A stretch of DNA of 64,000 nucleotides from Acidovorax sp. KKS102 (GTDB taxonomy: Bacteria; Pseudomonadota; Gammaproteobacteria; Burkholderiales; Burkholderiaceae_C): contig NC_018708.1 of the NCBI RefSeq assembly GCF_000302535.1, positions 1,922,001-1,986,000 of the forward strand, read 5' to 3'. Positions 17,048-26,409 of the stretch are shown piece after piece; the first letter of the stretch is position 1, and each line of letters starts with the position of its first letter. A program made the position numbers and the translations under genes. Under the pieces are notes generated by a model. The model was not told where the DNA came from. It saw only the letters and a list, made by a program, of their open reading frames with translations, and did not search any database.

Positions 17048-17787
17048 TGGTCATGAGCCTGCAATACCCACTCCAAGGCAAGGTGGCGGCCATCACTGGC
17101 GCGGCTTCTGGCATCGGTTTTGCCAGCGCCCAGGCCATGGCCAATGCGGGCGCACGCGTGGTGCTGATCGACCGCGACGAGGCCGCGCTGGCCAAGGCCT
17201 GCGCGGCCATTGGCGAACGCGCTTCGCCGCTGGTGCTCGATCTGCTGGATGCCCGGCAGTGCGCCAGCCTGCTGCAGCGCGCGTTGGCCATTGCAGGACC
17301 GCTGGACATCTTTCATGCCAACGCGGGGCTGTATGTGGGCGGCGATCTCGTCGATGCCGACCCTGACGCCATCGACCGCATGCTGCAGCTCAATGTCAAT
17401 GTGGTGATGAAGAACGTGCACAACGTGCTGCCCCACATGATCGAGCGCGGCACGGGCGACATCATCGTGACCAGCTCGCTGGCCGCGCATTTCCCCACGC
17501 CGTGGGAGCCCGTCTATGCGTCGTCCAAGTGGGCGGTCAACTGCTTTGTGCAGACCGTGCGCCGCCAGGTGTTCAAGCACGGCATCCGCGTGGGCTCCAT
17601 CTCGCCCGGGCCTGTCATCACCTCGCTGCTGGCCGACTGGCCCGCAGAAAAGCTCGCCGAGGCCAAGGCCAGCGGCAGCCTGATCGAGGCCTCTGAAGTG
17701 GCCGAGGTGGTGCTGTTCATGCTCACCCGCCCACGCGGCATGACCATCCGCGACGTCGTGATGATGCCCACGAATTTTGATCTTTAG
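17044..17787 (+). CDS. smoS: Short-chain polyol dehydrogenase (sorbitol dehydrogenase-like)
   Basis: This 247-residue SDR enzyme has the NAD-binding motif TGAASGIG, HANAG, and the catalytic Ser (VTSSLAAHF) and YASSK set. ISPGPVITSLL follows, as in classical SDRs. By its operon position and resemblance to SmoS, it should oxidise D-sorbitol to D-fructose. Its ATG overlaps the smoK stop (ATGA); an ATG nine bases later (MSLQYPLQGK) is an alternative. Galactitol or another polyol is also a possible substrate. Confidence 0.85.
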
Positions 17788-17806
17788 AAACCCGCTGTCA
17801 CGCACC

Positions 17807-19198
17807 ATGAATTTCATCCTGCATCTGGGCCTGGGCTCCTTTCACCGTGCCCACCAGGCCGTCTACGTTCACCAGCTGCGCCAGCAAGGTGACACGGGGT
17901 GGGCCATCGCGGGCGGCAACCTGCGCCCCGACATGGCCGACACCATCGCTGCCCTGCAGGCGCAGGGTGGCCGCTACACGCTGGAGACGGTCACGCCCCA
18001 GGGCGATAGCAGCTACACCGTCATCGAGTCCATTCAGCGCGTGATTCCTTACCAGGACGATCTGGCCCCGCTGATTGCCATGGGTGCCGACCCCGCCACA
18101 CGCATCATCAGCTTCACGGTGACCGAGGCAGGCTACTACCTCGACGCGAAAAACCAGCTCGACTGGCCCACCTTTGCCGACCTGCGCGCCGACCTCGCGG
18201 CAGTCAAGGCAGGCCAAGCGGGCCACACCATTTACGGCGGCCTGGTCAGCATCCTGCGCGCGCGCATGGCTGCGGGTGCGGGCCCCGTGACGCTGATGAA
18301 CTGCGACAACCTGCGCCACAACGGCGAGCGGTCGCGTGGCGGCCTGTTGCAGTTCATCGACGCCCTGGGCGACGCGCCGTTGAAAGGCTGGGTGGAGCAG
18401 AACACCACCAGCCCCAACGCCATGGTGGACCGCATCACGCCGCGCCCCACACCCGATGTGGCCGAGCGCGTGCGCGCCGCCACCGGCTGGGACGACAAGG
18501 CCGCGCTCATGGGCGAGAGCTTCATCCAGTGGGTCATCGAAGACGACTTCATCGCCGGCCGTCCTGCGTGGGAGACGGTGGGCGTGGAGATGGTGCAATC
18601 AGTGCAGGCTCACGAAGAGGCCAAGATCCGCCTGCTCAACGCCACCCACAGCTGCATTGCCTGGGCGGGCACGCTGGCGGGCTACCAGTACATCCACGAA
18701 GGCACGCACGATGCCTCCATCCGCCAGATGGCCTACGACTACGTGACCGATGATGCGATCCCCGTGTTGCTGCCGTGCCCTATCGACCTCGCGCGCTACC
18801 GCGACGTGGTGCTGGACCGCTTTGGCAACCCCGCCATTGCCGACACCAACCAGCGCGTGGCGATGGACGCGTTCTCCAAGATCCCCGGCATGATTGCGCC
18901 CACCATCCGCGACAAGCTGGCGCGCAGTGCGTCGTTTGACAGCGTCGCCATGCTGCCCGCACTGTTCCTGGCCTACCTGCAGCGCTGGCATGCGGGGCAG
19001 ATCCCCTACACCTACCAAGACCAGGCCATGGACCCGGCCGTGGCACACGCCATCTGCGAGGCCGCGGACCCTGTTGCTGCCTTCGCGGCCGACACGACCC
19101 TGTGGGGCGAGATGGCCCACCGCCCCGAGCTGGTGGACACCCTGCGCAAAGCCTATGCCCGCGTGCTGGCCTTTGTGGCGCAGCGGACAGGCGCCTGA
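17807..19198 (+). CDS. mtlK: Mannitol 2-dehydrogenase family protein (long-chain polyol dehydrogenase)
   Basis: The 463-residue NAD-dependent enzyme belongs to the polyol-specific long-chain dehydrogenase/reductase family. It begins with LHLGLGSFHRAHQAVY, which is the family's opening motif. MNCDNLRHNGERSRG and the catalytic segment KIRLLNATHSCIAWAG (K-x4-N-x2-H) follow. It should oxidise D-mannitol to fructose and D-arabitol to xylulose; the following xylB supports an arabitol branch. The ATG at 17807 is 19 bases after smoS. Upstream codons in the same frame from 17777 were not used, as they overlap smoS. Confidence 0.9.
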   Translation: MNFILHLGLGSFHRAHQAVYVHQLRQQGDTGWAIAGGNLRPDMADTIAALQAQGGRYTLETVTPQGDSSYTVIESIQRVIPYQDDLAPLIAMGADPATRIISFTVTEAGYYLDAKNQLDWPTFADLRADLAAVKAGQAGHTIYGGLVSILRARMAAGAGPVTLMNCDNLRHNGERSRGGLLQFIDALGDAPLKGWVEQNTTSPNAMVDRITPRPTPDVAERVRAATGWDDKAALMGESFIQWVIEDDFIAGRPAWETVGVEMVQSVQAHEEAKIRLLNATHSCIAWAGTLAGYQYIHEGTHDASIRQMAYDYVTDDAIPVLLPCPIDLARYRDVVLDRFGNPAIADTNQRVAMDAFSKIPGMIAPTIRDKLARSASFDSVAMLPALFLAYLQRWHAGQIPYTYQDQAMDPAVAHAICEAADPVAAFAADTTLWGEMAHRPELVDTLRKAYARVLAFVAQRTGA

Positions 19199-19228
19199 TG
19201 CTGGTGTAACTTCGGCCCACCCACTGCC

Positions 19229-20164
19229 ATGACCGTGAAAACGCCCATCGCCCCGCGCCAGACCAAGCCCGAGCTGGAGCACGACTATGTGCGCTCGCCC
19301 GCGCTGGGCTACGAGCCGCCCGAGACGGCCGGCTTCATCCGCTGTCTGTCGCACGGTTTTCCCACGCCGCTGGCGCGTTGGCACTACCACGACGAGTACG
19401 AGCTGCACCTGATCACCGCCACCTCGGGCAAGGTGTTTGTGGGCGACTGGATCGGGCAGTTCCAGCCCGGCCAGCTGGTGCTGACCGGCCCGCGCCTGCC
19501 GCACAACTGGATCAGCATGGACCTGCCCGAAGGCGGTGTGCCGCTGCGCGACCTGGTGATCCAGTTCTCGCACGCGCCGCTGGTCGCCAGCAGCGAAAGC
19601 ATCCCTGAGCTGCGCGAGGTGCTGCCGCTGCTGGAGCGCGCACGCCACGGCATCGAGTTCTTCGGCATGGAGGCGCAGGCGCAGGAGCACTGGCACCGCA
19701 TCAAGGCGCGCCAGGGCCTGGCACGGTTTGGCGCGTTCTGCGAGTTCTTGAGCGACTTGGCGCGCTGCACCGACTTTCGCCTGCTGTCGAGCACGCAGCT
19801 GCAAAGCGAGGACGACGACACCCAGCTGGACCAGATCAACGCCATCGTGAGCCGCATCACCGACCATCTGGCAGAGCCGCTGTCGGCCGCCGACCTGGCG
19901 CAGGAGCTGGGCATGACGGAGAGCCGTTTTTCTCGCTTCTTCCGCCGGGCCACGGGCAACACCTTCACCGACTTTGTGAACCTGGTGCGCGTGAACCGCG
20001 CGTGCCAGCTGCTGATGGAGACCGAGCGCTACATCACGCACATTGCGTATGACGTGGGGTTCAACAACATGGCCAACTTCAACCGCCGCTTTCTGGACAT
20101 CAAGGGCATGACGCCCAGCGAGTACCGCAAGCAGGGCGCCGGAAGGTTTGGCAAGACCTCCTGA
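19229..20164 (+). CDS. AraC-family transcriptional regulator of the polyol operon (MtlR-like)
   Basis: The 311-residue protein has an N-terminal cupin-like sensing domain (about 45-130, WHYHDEYELHLIT, GDWIGQFQPGQLVL) and two C-terminal helix-turn-helix motifs. These read LSAADLAQELGMTESRFSRF and ITHIAYDVGFNNMANFNRRF, ending GMTPSEYRK. It lies inside the operon, 30 bases after mtlK. In Pseudomonas the comparable operon is activated by MtlR, an AraC-type protein. Autocontrol of this operon is therefore likely but not shown. Confidence 0.87.
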   Translation: MTVKTPIAPRQTKPELEHDYVRSPALGYEPPETAGFIRCLSHGFPTPLARWHYHDEYELHLITATSGKVFVGDWIGQFQPGQLVLTGPRLPHNWISMDLPEGGVPLRDLVIQFSHAPLVASSESIPELREVLPLLERARHGIEFFGMEAQAQEHWHRIKARQGLARFGAFCEFLSDLARCTDFRLLSSTQLQSEDDDTQLDQINAIVSRITDHLAEPLSAADLAQELGMTESRFSRFFRRATGNTFTDFVNLVRVNRACQLLMETERYITHIAYDVGFNNMANFNRRFLDIKGMTPSEYRKQGAGRFGKTS

Positions 20165-20288
20165 GTCCAGCAGGTATAGCCTTATGGATGAGGCGTCCCT
20201 GCTTGTGGACTCCCGGCCTGCAGCCCGTCAGACGCACTGCGCAGGGCTTGCGCTTTCACTGTGAATCACTGACATCGGTCCATCTCCC

Positions 20289-21773
20289 ATGTACCTCGGA
20301 ATCGATTTGGGCACCTCGGGTGTCAAGCTCCTGCTGCTGGACGACGCGCAAGCCGTGGTCGCCACGGCCGATGCGGCCGTGCCCCAGCACCGCCCCCAGC
20401 CCACCTGGAGCGAACAGCACCCGTCCGACTGGTGGGCGGCGGTGGAAGCCGCCGTGGCGCAGCTGCGTGCCCAGGTGCCCGTTGCGTGGGCGCAGGTGCG
20501 GGGCATCGGCCTCTCGGGCCACATGCATGGCGCCGTGGTGCTGGGCGCGCAGGGCCAGGTGCTGCGCCCAGCCATCCTGTGGAACGATGGCCGCGCCAGC
20601 GCCGAATGTGCGCAGCTGGAAGGCTCCGTGCCCACCTCACGCCAGATCACCGGCAACCTCGCCATGCCCGGCTTCACTGCGCCCAAGTTGCTCTGGCTGC
20701 GCACCCACGAGCCCGCCGTGTTTGACCAGATCCGCACTGTGCTGCTACCCAAGGACTGGCTGCGCCTGCAGCTCACCGGTGATGCAATGAGCGACATGTC
20801 CGACGCATCGGGCACGCTGTGGCTGGACGTGCAGGCCCGCGCTTGGAGCCCGGCCATGCTGCAGGCCTGCGGGCTCGATACATCGCACATGCCCGCGCTG
20901 GCCGAGGGCAGTGCGCCCACGGGCGCGCTGCGCAGCGATGTGGCACGCCGCTGGGGGCTGGGTGGCAATATCGTCGTGGCTGCTGGCGCGGGCGACAACG
21001 CCGCCAGTGCCGTGGGCGTGGGCGCCCGCACTGCAGGGCAGGGTTTTGTGTCGCTGGGCACCTCGGGTGTGGTCTTTCGCGTGACGGACGCTTTTGCGCC
21101 CGCCACCGAGCGTGCTGTGCACGCCTTTGCCCACGCGCTGCCGCAGCGCTGGCACCACATGGCGGTCATGCTCAGCGCGGCCAGTGCGTTTGGCTGGGTC
21201 ACGCGGCTCACAGGGCGCAGCGACGAGGCGCAACTGTCGGACGCGGTGGGCGCCCTCAGCACCGCCCGCCAGGCACAGGCGCCGCTGTTTTTGCCGTACC
21301 TGAGCGGCGAGCGCACGCCGCACAACAACGCGGCTGCCACCGGCGTTTTCATGGGCCTGCGCGCCGAGCACGAAGCTGCCGACCTGGCCTATGCGGTGAT
21401 GGAAGGTGTGGGCTTTGGTTTGCTGGATGGCCTCAATGCGATGCGTGCCGCTGGGGCCAGGCAGGGCAGTGCATCGGGTGATGTTGGCGCAGCCCTGGCC
21501 CTGGTCGGTGGCGGTGCCCGCAGCAACCCCTGGGCGCAGTTGCTGGCCAGTGCGCTGGGCACTCCACTGCAGCGCCCGCAGGGGGCACATGCTGCAGCGG
21601 CGCTCGGCGCCGCGCGCCTGGCGGCGATGGCCTGCGGTGGTGATGAAGCCCACTGGTGCCAACCCCTGCCCGCAGACGCCACCTTCGTGCCGCAGCCTGC
21701 GCAACAAGCCCTGCTGACCGAGCGCTATGCCCGCTTTGTGGCGCTGTACCCGGCGCTGCAATCGCAGTTCTGA
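20289..21773 (+). CDS. xylB: Xylulokinase
   Basis: The 494-residue FGGY-family kinase phosphorylates D-xylulose to xylulose 5-phosphate. It opens with YLGIDLGTSGVKLLLLD, the phosphate-1 motif of the actin-like fold. GLSGHMHGAVVL, PAILWNDGRAS, QITGNLAMPGFTAPKLLWL and FVSLGTSGVVFRV are typical. LPYLSGERTPHNN and LVGGGARSNPWAQLLA close the nucleotide site. Placed after mtlK, it takes the xylulose made from D-arabitol into the pentose phosphate pathway. Confidence 0.94.
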   Translation: MYLGIDLGTSGVKLLLLDDAQAVVATADAAVPQHRPQPTWSEQHPSDWWAAVEAAVAQLRAQVPVAWAQVRGIGLSGHMHGAVVLGAQGQVLRPAILWNDGRASAECAQLEGSVPTSRQITGNLAMPGFTAPKLLWLRTHEPAVFDQIRTVLLPKDWLRLQLTGDAMSDMSDASGTLWLDVQARAWSPAMLQACGLDTSHMPALAEGSAPTGALRSDVARRWGLGGNIVVAAGAGDNAASAVGVGARTAGQGFVSLGTSGVVFRVTDAFAPATERAVHAFAHALPQRWHHMAVMLSAASAFGWVTRLTGRSDEAQLSDAVGALSTARQAQAPLFLPYLSGERTPHNNAAATGVFMGLRAEHEAADLAYAVMEGVGFGLLDGLNAMRAAGARQGSASGDVGAALALVGGGARSNPWAQLLASALGTPLQRPQGAHAAAALGAARLAAMACGGDEAHWCQPLPADATFVPQPAQQALLTERYARFVALYPALQSQF

Positions 21774-21794
21774 TCTGCTGCCTAACAAGCCACC

Positions 21795-22829
21795 ATGACT
21801 TCTGCACCCAACACCTCTACCGCTACGACGCCTATCCACGCTGCCATCGCCGGCGAGGCCCTCATCGACCTCATCCGCCGCGCTGATGGCAGCTACCTGC
21901 CATGCCTGGGCGGCGCGCTCTACAACCTGTGTCGTGCGCTGGCCCGGCAGGGTGTGGGCACGCAGTACCTCAACCCTTTGTCGCGCGACCGCTTTGGCCG
22001 TGAGCTGGCGGCGCAGTTGGTGGCCGACGGCGTGGTGCTGGCCCAGCCAGAGCCTGTGCAGCAAGTCACCTCACTGGCCGTGGTCAACCTCGATGCACAC
22101 GGCCATCCCGATTACGCCTTCTACCGCGAAGGCGTGGCAGACCGTGCCGTGTCCGCCGCAGGCCTGGGCGACAGCTGCGCCGCCTTGCCCGCACTGCAGC
22201 TGGTCTGCACCGGCGCGCTGGCACTCGACGCGCGCGACACGGACATCTATCTGCCGTGGCTGGCCGCCCAGCGCGCCGCAGGCCGCTGTGTGGTGGCCGA
22301 TGCCAACCTGCGCCCCTCGGTCATGCCCGACCTGCCAGCCTACCGCTCCGCGGTGCACGCCGCACTGGCCCACGCCCACATCATCAAGGCCAGCGACGAA
22401 GACCTGGAGCATCTGGCCGTGCCGGGTGCGGATGCCTTGGCCCGCGCACAGCACCTGCTCGCCGCCAACCCGCAGGCCCACCTGCTCGCGCTGACCCTGG
22501 GCGCGGAAGGCGCCTGGCTGCTGCACCGCAACGGCGCGCAGTGTTTTGCCAAAGAGGCCCATCCGCTGCAGGTGGTGGACACCGTGGGCGCAGGCGACAG
22601 CTTTCTGGCCGGGTTGCTGGCGCATTTGCTGCGGCAGTCGCAGGCCGCCGGGCTTGCGAGTTTTGCGCAGTTTGTGGACGGGCTGACGGCCGACGCCTGC
22701 CAGCAGGCGCTGCGCCATGCGCTGGCCAGCGCCAGCCTGTGTGTGATGGAGCAGGGCTGCGTGCCGCCGGGCTGGGCGGCTGCACGCGCATGGAGCGAGC
22801 AGCATCCCGCCGCCCAAGACCCGCACTGA
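21795..22829 (+). CDS. PfkB-family fructokinase
   Basis: The 344-residue sugar kinase has the ribokinase fold. Visible are IAGEALIDLIRRADG and CLGGALYNLCRALARQGV near the start, VVADANLRPSVMP in the middle, and VDTVGAGDSFLAGLLAHLL, which carries the anion hole and catalytic Asp. It should phosphorylate the fructose made from sorbitol or mannitol; the Pseudomonas homologue is called MtlZ. It is the last gene of the operon, 21 bases after xylB. Confidence 0.88.
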   Translation: MTSAPNTSTATTPIHAAIAGEALIDLIRRADGSYLPCLGGALYNLCRALARQGVGTQYLNPLSRDRFGRELAAQLVADGVVLAQPEPVQQVTSLAVVNLDAHGHPDYAFYREGVADRAVSAAGLGDSCAALPALQLVCTGALALDARDTDIYLPWLAAQRAAGRCVVADANLRPSVMPDLPAYRSAVHAALAHAHIIKASDEDLEHLAVPGADALARAQHLLAANPQAHLLALTLGAEGAWLLHRNGAQCFAKEAHPLQVVDTVGAGDSFLAGLLAHLLRQSQAAGLASFAQFVDGLTADACQQALRHALASASLCVMEQGCVPPGWAAARAWSEQHPAAQDPH

Positions 22830-22896
22830 CATGGGGCTTGTGTTCGCCCCCCTGGGAGCGGCATGTCTATGATCAAACATCGTCAATTCGCCGGGG

Positions 22897-23178
22897 ATGC
22901 CCATGACTGATCTTGTGGTTGCGGTGTTGTGGTCGGCAGTGGATGTGCTGCTGATAGCCACCGGCGCACTGCTGGTGCGTGCGCTCAGCCTGGGGCGCTG
23001 GCGCACGGAAGATGCGCGCAACAGGGAAGCCCGCATGTTTGCTCCCGCCGGGGCATTGTCGTTTCGGCGCGATGGTCAACGCGTGGTGACTGCGACCGGG
23101 GTGTACATCGCGGGATCCGCGTTTTATGCCGTGCTGGCGGTGTTGCTGGTTGGTCTGTCGCGGGCCGCATCGGCATGA
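22897..23178 (+). CDS. Small two-helix membrane protein, hypothetical
   Basis: The 93-residue protein has two hydrophobic helices (about 5-30, LVVAVLWSAVDVLLIATGALLV; and about 67-90, GVYIAGSAFYAVLAVLLVGL) separated by a basic loop. It is not a recognised family. ATG at 22897 and at 22903 are both possible. Its stop overlaps the start of the next GNAT gene (ATGA), so the two are coupled. Confidence 0.65.
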   Translation: MPMTDLVVAVLWSAVDVLLIATGALLVRALSLGRWRTEDARNREARMFAPAGALSFRRDGQRVVTATGVYIAGSAFYAVLAVLLVGLSRAASA

Positions 23179-23663
23179 CGCCCGCCGACGCTGCCGCCGA
23201 AACCCTTTGCATCATGCCTGTGGGGGCAGACGCAGCCGAGGCCGCGTGCACGGTCACCCGCCAGTCCATCACCCAGTGCTGCGTGCTCGACCATGCCAAC
23301 GACGCCGCCATTCTGACAGCCTGGCTGGCCAACAAGACGCCCGAGAACCTGGCCGTGTGGATGGCTGCGCCGGGTGCTGCGGCATGGGGCGCATACCGGG
23401 GCGACACGATGGTGGGCTTTGCGCTGCGGGCGCAGGCCACGCTGGCGCTGTGCTACGTGGTGCCGGAGGCATTGCATCGGGGGGTAGGGCGTGCGTTGCT
23501 GCAGCACGTTGAGGCCTACGCCCGCGATGTGGGGCTCGCCACGCTGGACCTGGAGAGCACGCGCACGGCAGAGCCTTTTTACCGTCGCCACGGCTACGTG
23601 CCGCATGGCGTGGCGCAAACGTGGGGCGGGCTGCAGGCGCAGCCCATGCGCAAGGTGTTGTGA
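23175..23663 (+). CDS. GNAT family N-acetyltransferase
   Basis: The chosen start (MTPADAAAETLCIMP) overlaps the stop of the preceding gene and gives 162 residues. The acetyl-CoA-binding region reads LCYVVPEALHRGVGRALLQHVEAYA, and LDLESTRTAEPFYRRHGY is the typical GNAT tail. The substrate is unknown. Coupling to a small membrane protein gives no further clue. Confidence 0.83.
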   Translation: MTPADAAAETLCIMPVGADAAEAACTVTRQSITQCCVLDHANDAAILTAWLANKTPENLAVWMAAPGAAAWGAYRGDTMVGFALRAQATLALCYVVPEALHRGVGRALLQHVEAYARDVGLATLDLESTRTAEPFYRRHGYVPHGVAQTWGGLQAQPMRKVL

Positions 23664-23718
23664 CGTCACCTTGTCTGCGGCGGCGTCAACCCTCGGGTCA
23701 CGGGCGAGTTAGCGAGTT

Positions 23719-23785
23719 TTATAGCAAAAAGAGCCTCTGGCGCTCAATCTGTATGCGCTAGTAGCTCTCAATTTAATAGCAATTG
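23719..23785 (+). repeat. Interspersed repeat, copy 2
   Basis: ATAGCAAAAAGAGCCTCTGG, GCGCTCAATCTGTATGCGCT and AGTAGCTCTCAATTTAATAG follow the family pattern. It lies between the convergent GNAT and SUKH genes. Confidence 0.65.
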
Positions 23786-23807
23786 GTACCCTCACCCCCG
23801 ACGCTCC

Positions 23808-24428
23808 TCACACATCAGTACGCACCCGGTGGCCCTGGTTGTCGTTCATTTCCAGAATCCACCACTGAGCCCCTGTGTTCTTGTCGATGAAGCGCATGTG
23901 CGAGGCGATATTGGCGAGCGTCGGGCTGTCAAGGCGGAGCAGGCGCTGCACATAGTCCACCACGTCGTTGGCCACCTGGGTGAATTCAAAACCGTCGTGG
24001 TCAAACTCGAACACCCGCCCGGCGCACTCGCCATCGGTCGCCATCAGGATGTAGTTACCCGAATGCGGCGTTTCGCCAATCACCAGGCAGTGCGCAATCC
24101 AGTCGGGCAGGATCTCTTCGCGTTCTTCGTCACTCAGGTGCTCCGTCCAGCCCTCAAACGCCTCTTGCAGTGTGGGCCATTCAGCGGGCGGGGCGATGTA
24201 GCGGGCGGCATCGCCGGTGTTGGCGTCGTGGTACAGCAAAACGCCGCCCATCGTGGCGTAGAACGCTGGTAACTGGCCCACGTCGGGCAGTGGCGCAGCC
24301 AGCGCTGCTGGCGGCTGCATGTGGTGCTGGAAGTTCACCGTTTTGGTTTCTTGCGGCTTGTTGATGCGCTCGCAGAGGAAGGTACCGGTGTGTTCGGCAA
24401 TGGCGCGGTGCAGGTCGGGCAGGGTCAT
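23808..24428 (-). CDS. SMI1/KNR4 (SUKH) family protein
   Basis: The 206-residue protein has SUKH-fold features: DVGQLPAFYATMGGVLLYHD, then IGETPHSGNYILMATDGECAG and VFEFDHDGFEFTQVANDVVDYV. SUKH proteins often serve as immunity partners to contact-dependent toxins, but also have other regulatory roles. No toxin gene is adjacent here, and a GNAT gene lies 21 bases upstream on the same strand. Function therefore stays open. Confidence 0.7.
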   Translation of the reverse strand: MTLPDLHRAIAEHTGTFLCERINKPQETKTVNFQHHMQPPAALAAPLPDVGQLPAFYATMGGVLLYHDANTGDAARYIAPPAEWPTLQEAFEGWTEHLSDEEREEILPDWIAHCLVIGETPHSGNYILMATDGECAGRVFEFDHDGFEFTQVANDVVDYVQRLLRLDSPTLANIASHMRFIDKNTGAQWWILEMNDNQGHRVRTDV

Positions 24429-24449
24429 CGCAGGTCCTTGGGGCGGCGG

Positions 24450-24917
24450 TCAGAGTTCTTGGGCATACACGATGAAGCCATGGTGCTTGGCCAGCTTGTC
24501 GTACAGCTGGCGCCCGGCGGTGTTGCTTTCATGGGTTTGCCAGTACACGCGCGACGACTTTGCGGCGCGCGCTGAGTCGTACACCGCTTCGATCAGCGCC
24601 CGCCCCACACCACGGCCGCGCGCGGCTTCGCGGGTGAACAGGTCGCTGAGGTAGCACACGGGCTCGATGCGCGTCATGCTGCGGTGAAACACGTAGTGCG
24701 TGAGGCCCAGCAGCTCGCCGCCGGCATCGTCCTGCGCCACCAGGCAGAACATGGGCTCTGCCGCGTCATGAAACCTCTGCCAGGTGGCTTGCGTGATGTG
24801 CTCCGGCAGCGCGGTGGCGCCAAAGCGGCCATAGAACGCGTTGTAGCCGTCCCAGAGCGGGCGCCATGCGGCGTAGTCCTCGGTTTGAGCCGGGCGCACG
24901 GTCACAGCAGTGGTCAT
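24450..24917 (-). CDS. GNAT family N-acetyltransferase
   Basis: The 155-residue protein opens with VTVRPAQTEDYAAWRPLWDGYNAFYG. The acetyl-CoA loop reads CYLSDLFTREAARGRGVGRALIEAVYD, and VYWQTHESNTAGRQLYDKLAKHHGFIVY is typical of the diamine/spermidine acetyltransferase-like branch. The substrate is unproven. It lies between the FAD oxidase and the SUKH gene on the same strand, with short gaps, so one transcript is likely. Confidence 0.88.
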   Translation of the reverse strand: MTTAVTVRPAQTEDYAAWRPLWDGYNAFYGRFGATALPEHITQATWQRFHDAAEPMFCLVAQDDAGGELLGLTHYVFHRSMTRIEPVCYLSDLFTREAARGRGVGRALIEAVYDSARAAKSSRVYWQTHESNTAGRQLYDKLAKHHGFIVYAQEL

Positions 24918-24936
24918 GGGTCAGCTTTCTGTGGGT

Positions 24937-26352
24937 TTACTGCAGTACGCGCTTCGGGTTCATGATGCACTGCGGGTCCAGCGCCTGCTTGATGGCGCGC
25001 ATCATGCCAAGCGCCACGGGCGACTGGTACTTGGCGAGCTTGTCGGCCTTGAGTTCGCCAATGCCATGCTCGGCCGAGAACGAGCCGCCAAACTCGGCCA
25101 CGGCCTCGTACACCAGGTGGTTCACATGCGCCTCGTGCTCGCGCAGGAAGGCCTTGGGGTCGCCTTCTGCCGGTGCCTGCACGTTGTAGTGCAGGTTGCC
25201 GTCGCCCAGGTGGCCGAAGTTGACCAGGCGCACGCCGGGGATCTCGCGCTGCAGCACCGCGTCGGTGTGGGCCACAAAGGCGGGGATGCGCGAGATCTGC
25301 ACCGAGATGTCGTGCTTGATGTTCAGGCCCTCTTCGGCCTGGGCGAGGGGAATGCTCTCGCGGATGTGCCACAGCTGGTGCGCCTGTGTGAGGTTCTCGG
25401 CCACCACGGCGTCGGTCACGCAGCCCATTTCAAACGCGGTCTCCAGCAGCGACTCGAATCGAGCGCGGGCGTGCTCTTCGGATTCGCTGTCGGAGTTTTC
25501 GAGCAGCACACACCACGGCGCGTTGTCGTCGCCCAAGAAGGGCACACGCAGCTGCGGCATGTGTTTGCCCACCAGGCTCAGCGCAAACTGGCCCATCACC
25601 TCAAAGCCCGTGAGGCCCGCGCCCAGCTGCTTGTGTGCCAGACCCAGCAAAGCCACAGCGTGTTCCATCGATGGCACAGCCGCCCACGCGGTGAGGTTGG
25701 CGGCGGGCTGGGGGTAGAGCTTCATCGTCGCGGCGGTGATGATGCCCAGCGTGCCCTCGCTGCCGATGAAAAGGTCACGCAGGTCGTAGCCGGTGTTGTC
25801 CTTGCGCAGGCCCTTGAGGCCGTCCCACACCTCGCCCAGCGGCGTGACGACTTCGAGGCCCAGGCACAGGTCGCGCGCATTGCCGTAGCGCACCACCTGT
25901 GTGCCGCCCGCATTGGTGCCCAGGTTGCCGCCGATGGTGCAGCTGCCTTCGGCCGCGAGGCTCAGGGGGAAGAGCACGCCAGCCTTCTCCGCCTCGTCCT
26001 GCAGGTTCTGCAGGATGCAGCCCGCTTCCACGGTCATGGTCAGGTTGTCGGTGTCCACGCTGCGCACCGCGTTCATGCGCGTGAGGCTCAGCACGATCTG
26101 CGTGCCGCTGTCGTCGGGTGTTGAGCCCACAGCCAGGCCGGTGTTGCCGCCCTGCGGAACGATGGCGGTGCCCGCTGCCGCGCAGGCCTTGACCACGGCG
26201 GCCACTTCTTGCGTGTTGGCGGGGCGCACCACGGCCAGGGCCTTGCCGCGCACGCGGCGGCGCCAGTCCTGTTCCCAGGCGGTCAGGTCGCCTTCGTGGA
26301 GCACATGGGCGGGGCCGACGATGGTGCGCAGGGTGTCGAGCAGGGTGGTCAT
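24937..26352 (-). CDS. FAD-binding 2-hydroxyacid dehydrogenase (GlcD/D2HGDH/D-lactate dehydrogenase-like)
   Basis: The 471-residue flavoenzyme has the PCMH-type FAD domain (about 35-215; VVRPANTQEVAAVVKAC, PQGGNTGLAVGS, CTIGGNLGTNAGGTQVVRYG). The FAD-oxidase C-terminal domain carries the metal/substrate motif NFGHLGDGNLHYN and SAEHGIGELK. It should oxidise a D-2-hydroxyacid such as D-lactate, glycolate or D-2-hydroxyglutarate. The exact substrate cannot be told from sequence. No glcE/glcF genes are adjacent, which favours a single-subunit D-lactate or 2-hydroxyglutarate enzyme. Confidence 0.88.
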   Translation of the reverse strand: MTTLLDTLRTIVGPAHVLHEGDLTAWEQDWRRRVRGKALAVVRPANTQEVAAVVKACAAAGTAIVPQGGNTGLAVGSTPDDSGTQIVLSLTRMNAVRSVDTDNLTMTVEAGCILQNLQDEAEKAGVLFPLSLAAEGSCTIGGNLGTNAGGTQVVRYGNARDLCLGLEVVTPLGEVWDGLKGLRKDNTGYDLRDLFIGSEGTLGIITAATMKLYPQPAANLTAWAAVPSMEHAVALLGLAHKQLGAGLTGFEVMGQFALSLVGKHMPQLRVPFLGDDNAPWCVLLENSDSESEEHARARFESLLETAFEMGCVTDAVVAENLTQAHQLWHIRESIPLAQAEEGLNIKHDISVQISRIPAFVAHTDAVLQREIPGVRLVNFGHLGDGNLHYNVQAPAEGDPKAFLREHEAHVNHLVYEAVAEFGGSFSAEHGIGELKADKLAKYQSPVALGMMRAIKQALDPQCIMNPKRVLQ

Positions 26353-26409
26353 GGGTGAAACGACGGGTTCAGTGGGTGGATCGGGTAGCGGAGGACTGCG
26401 CCAGGGGCA

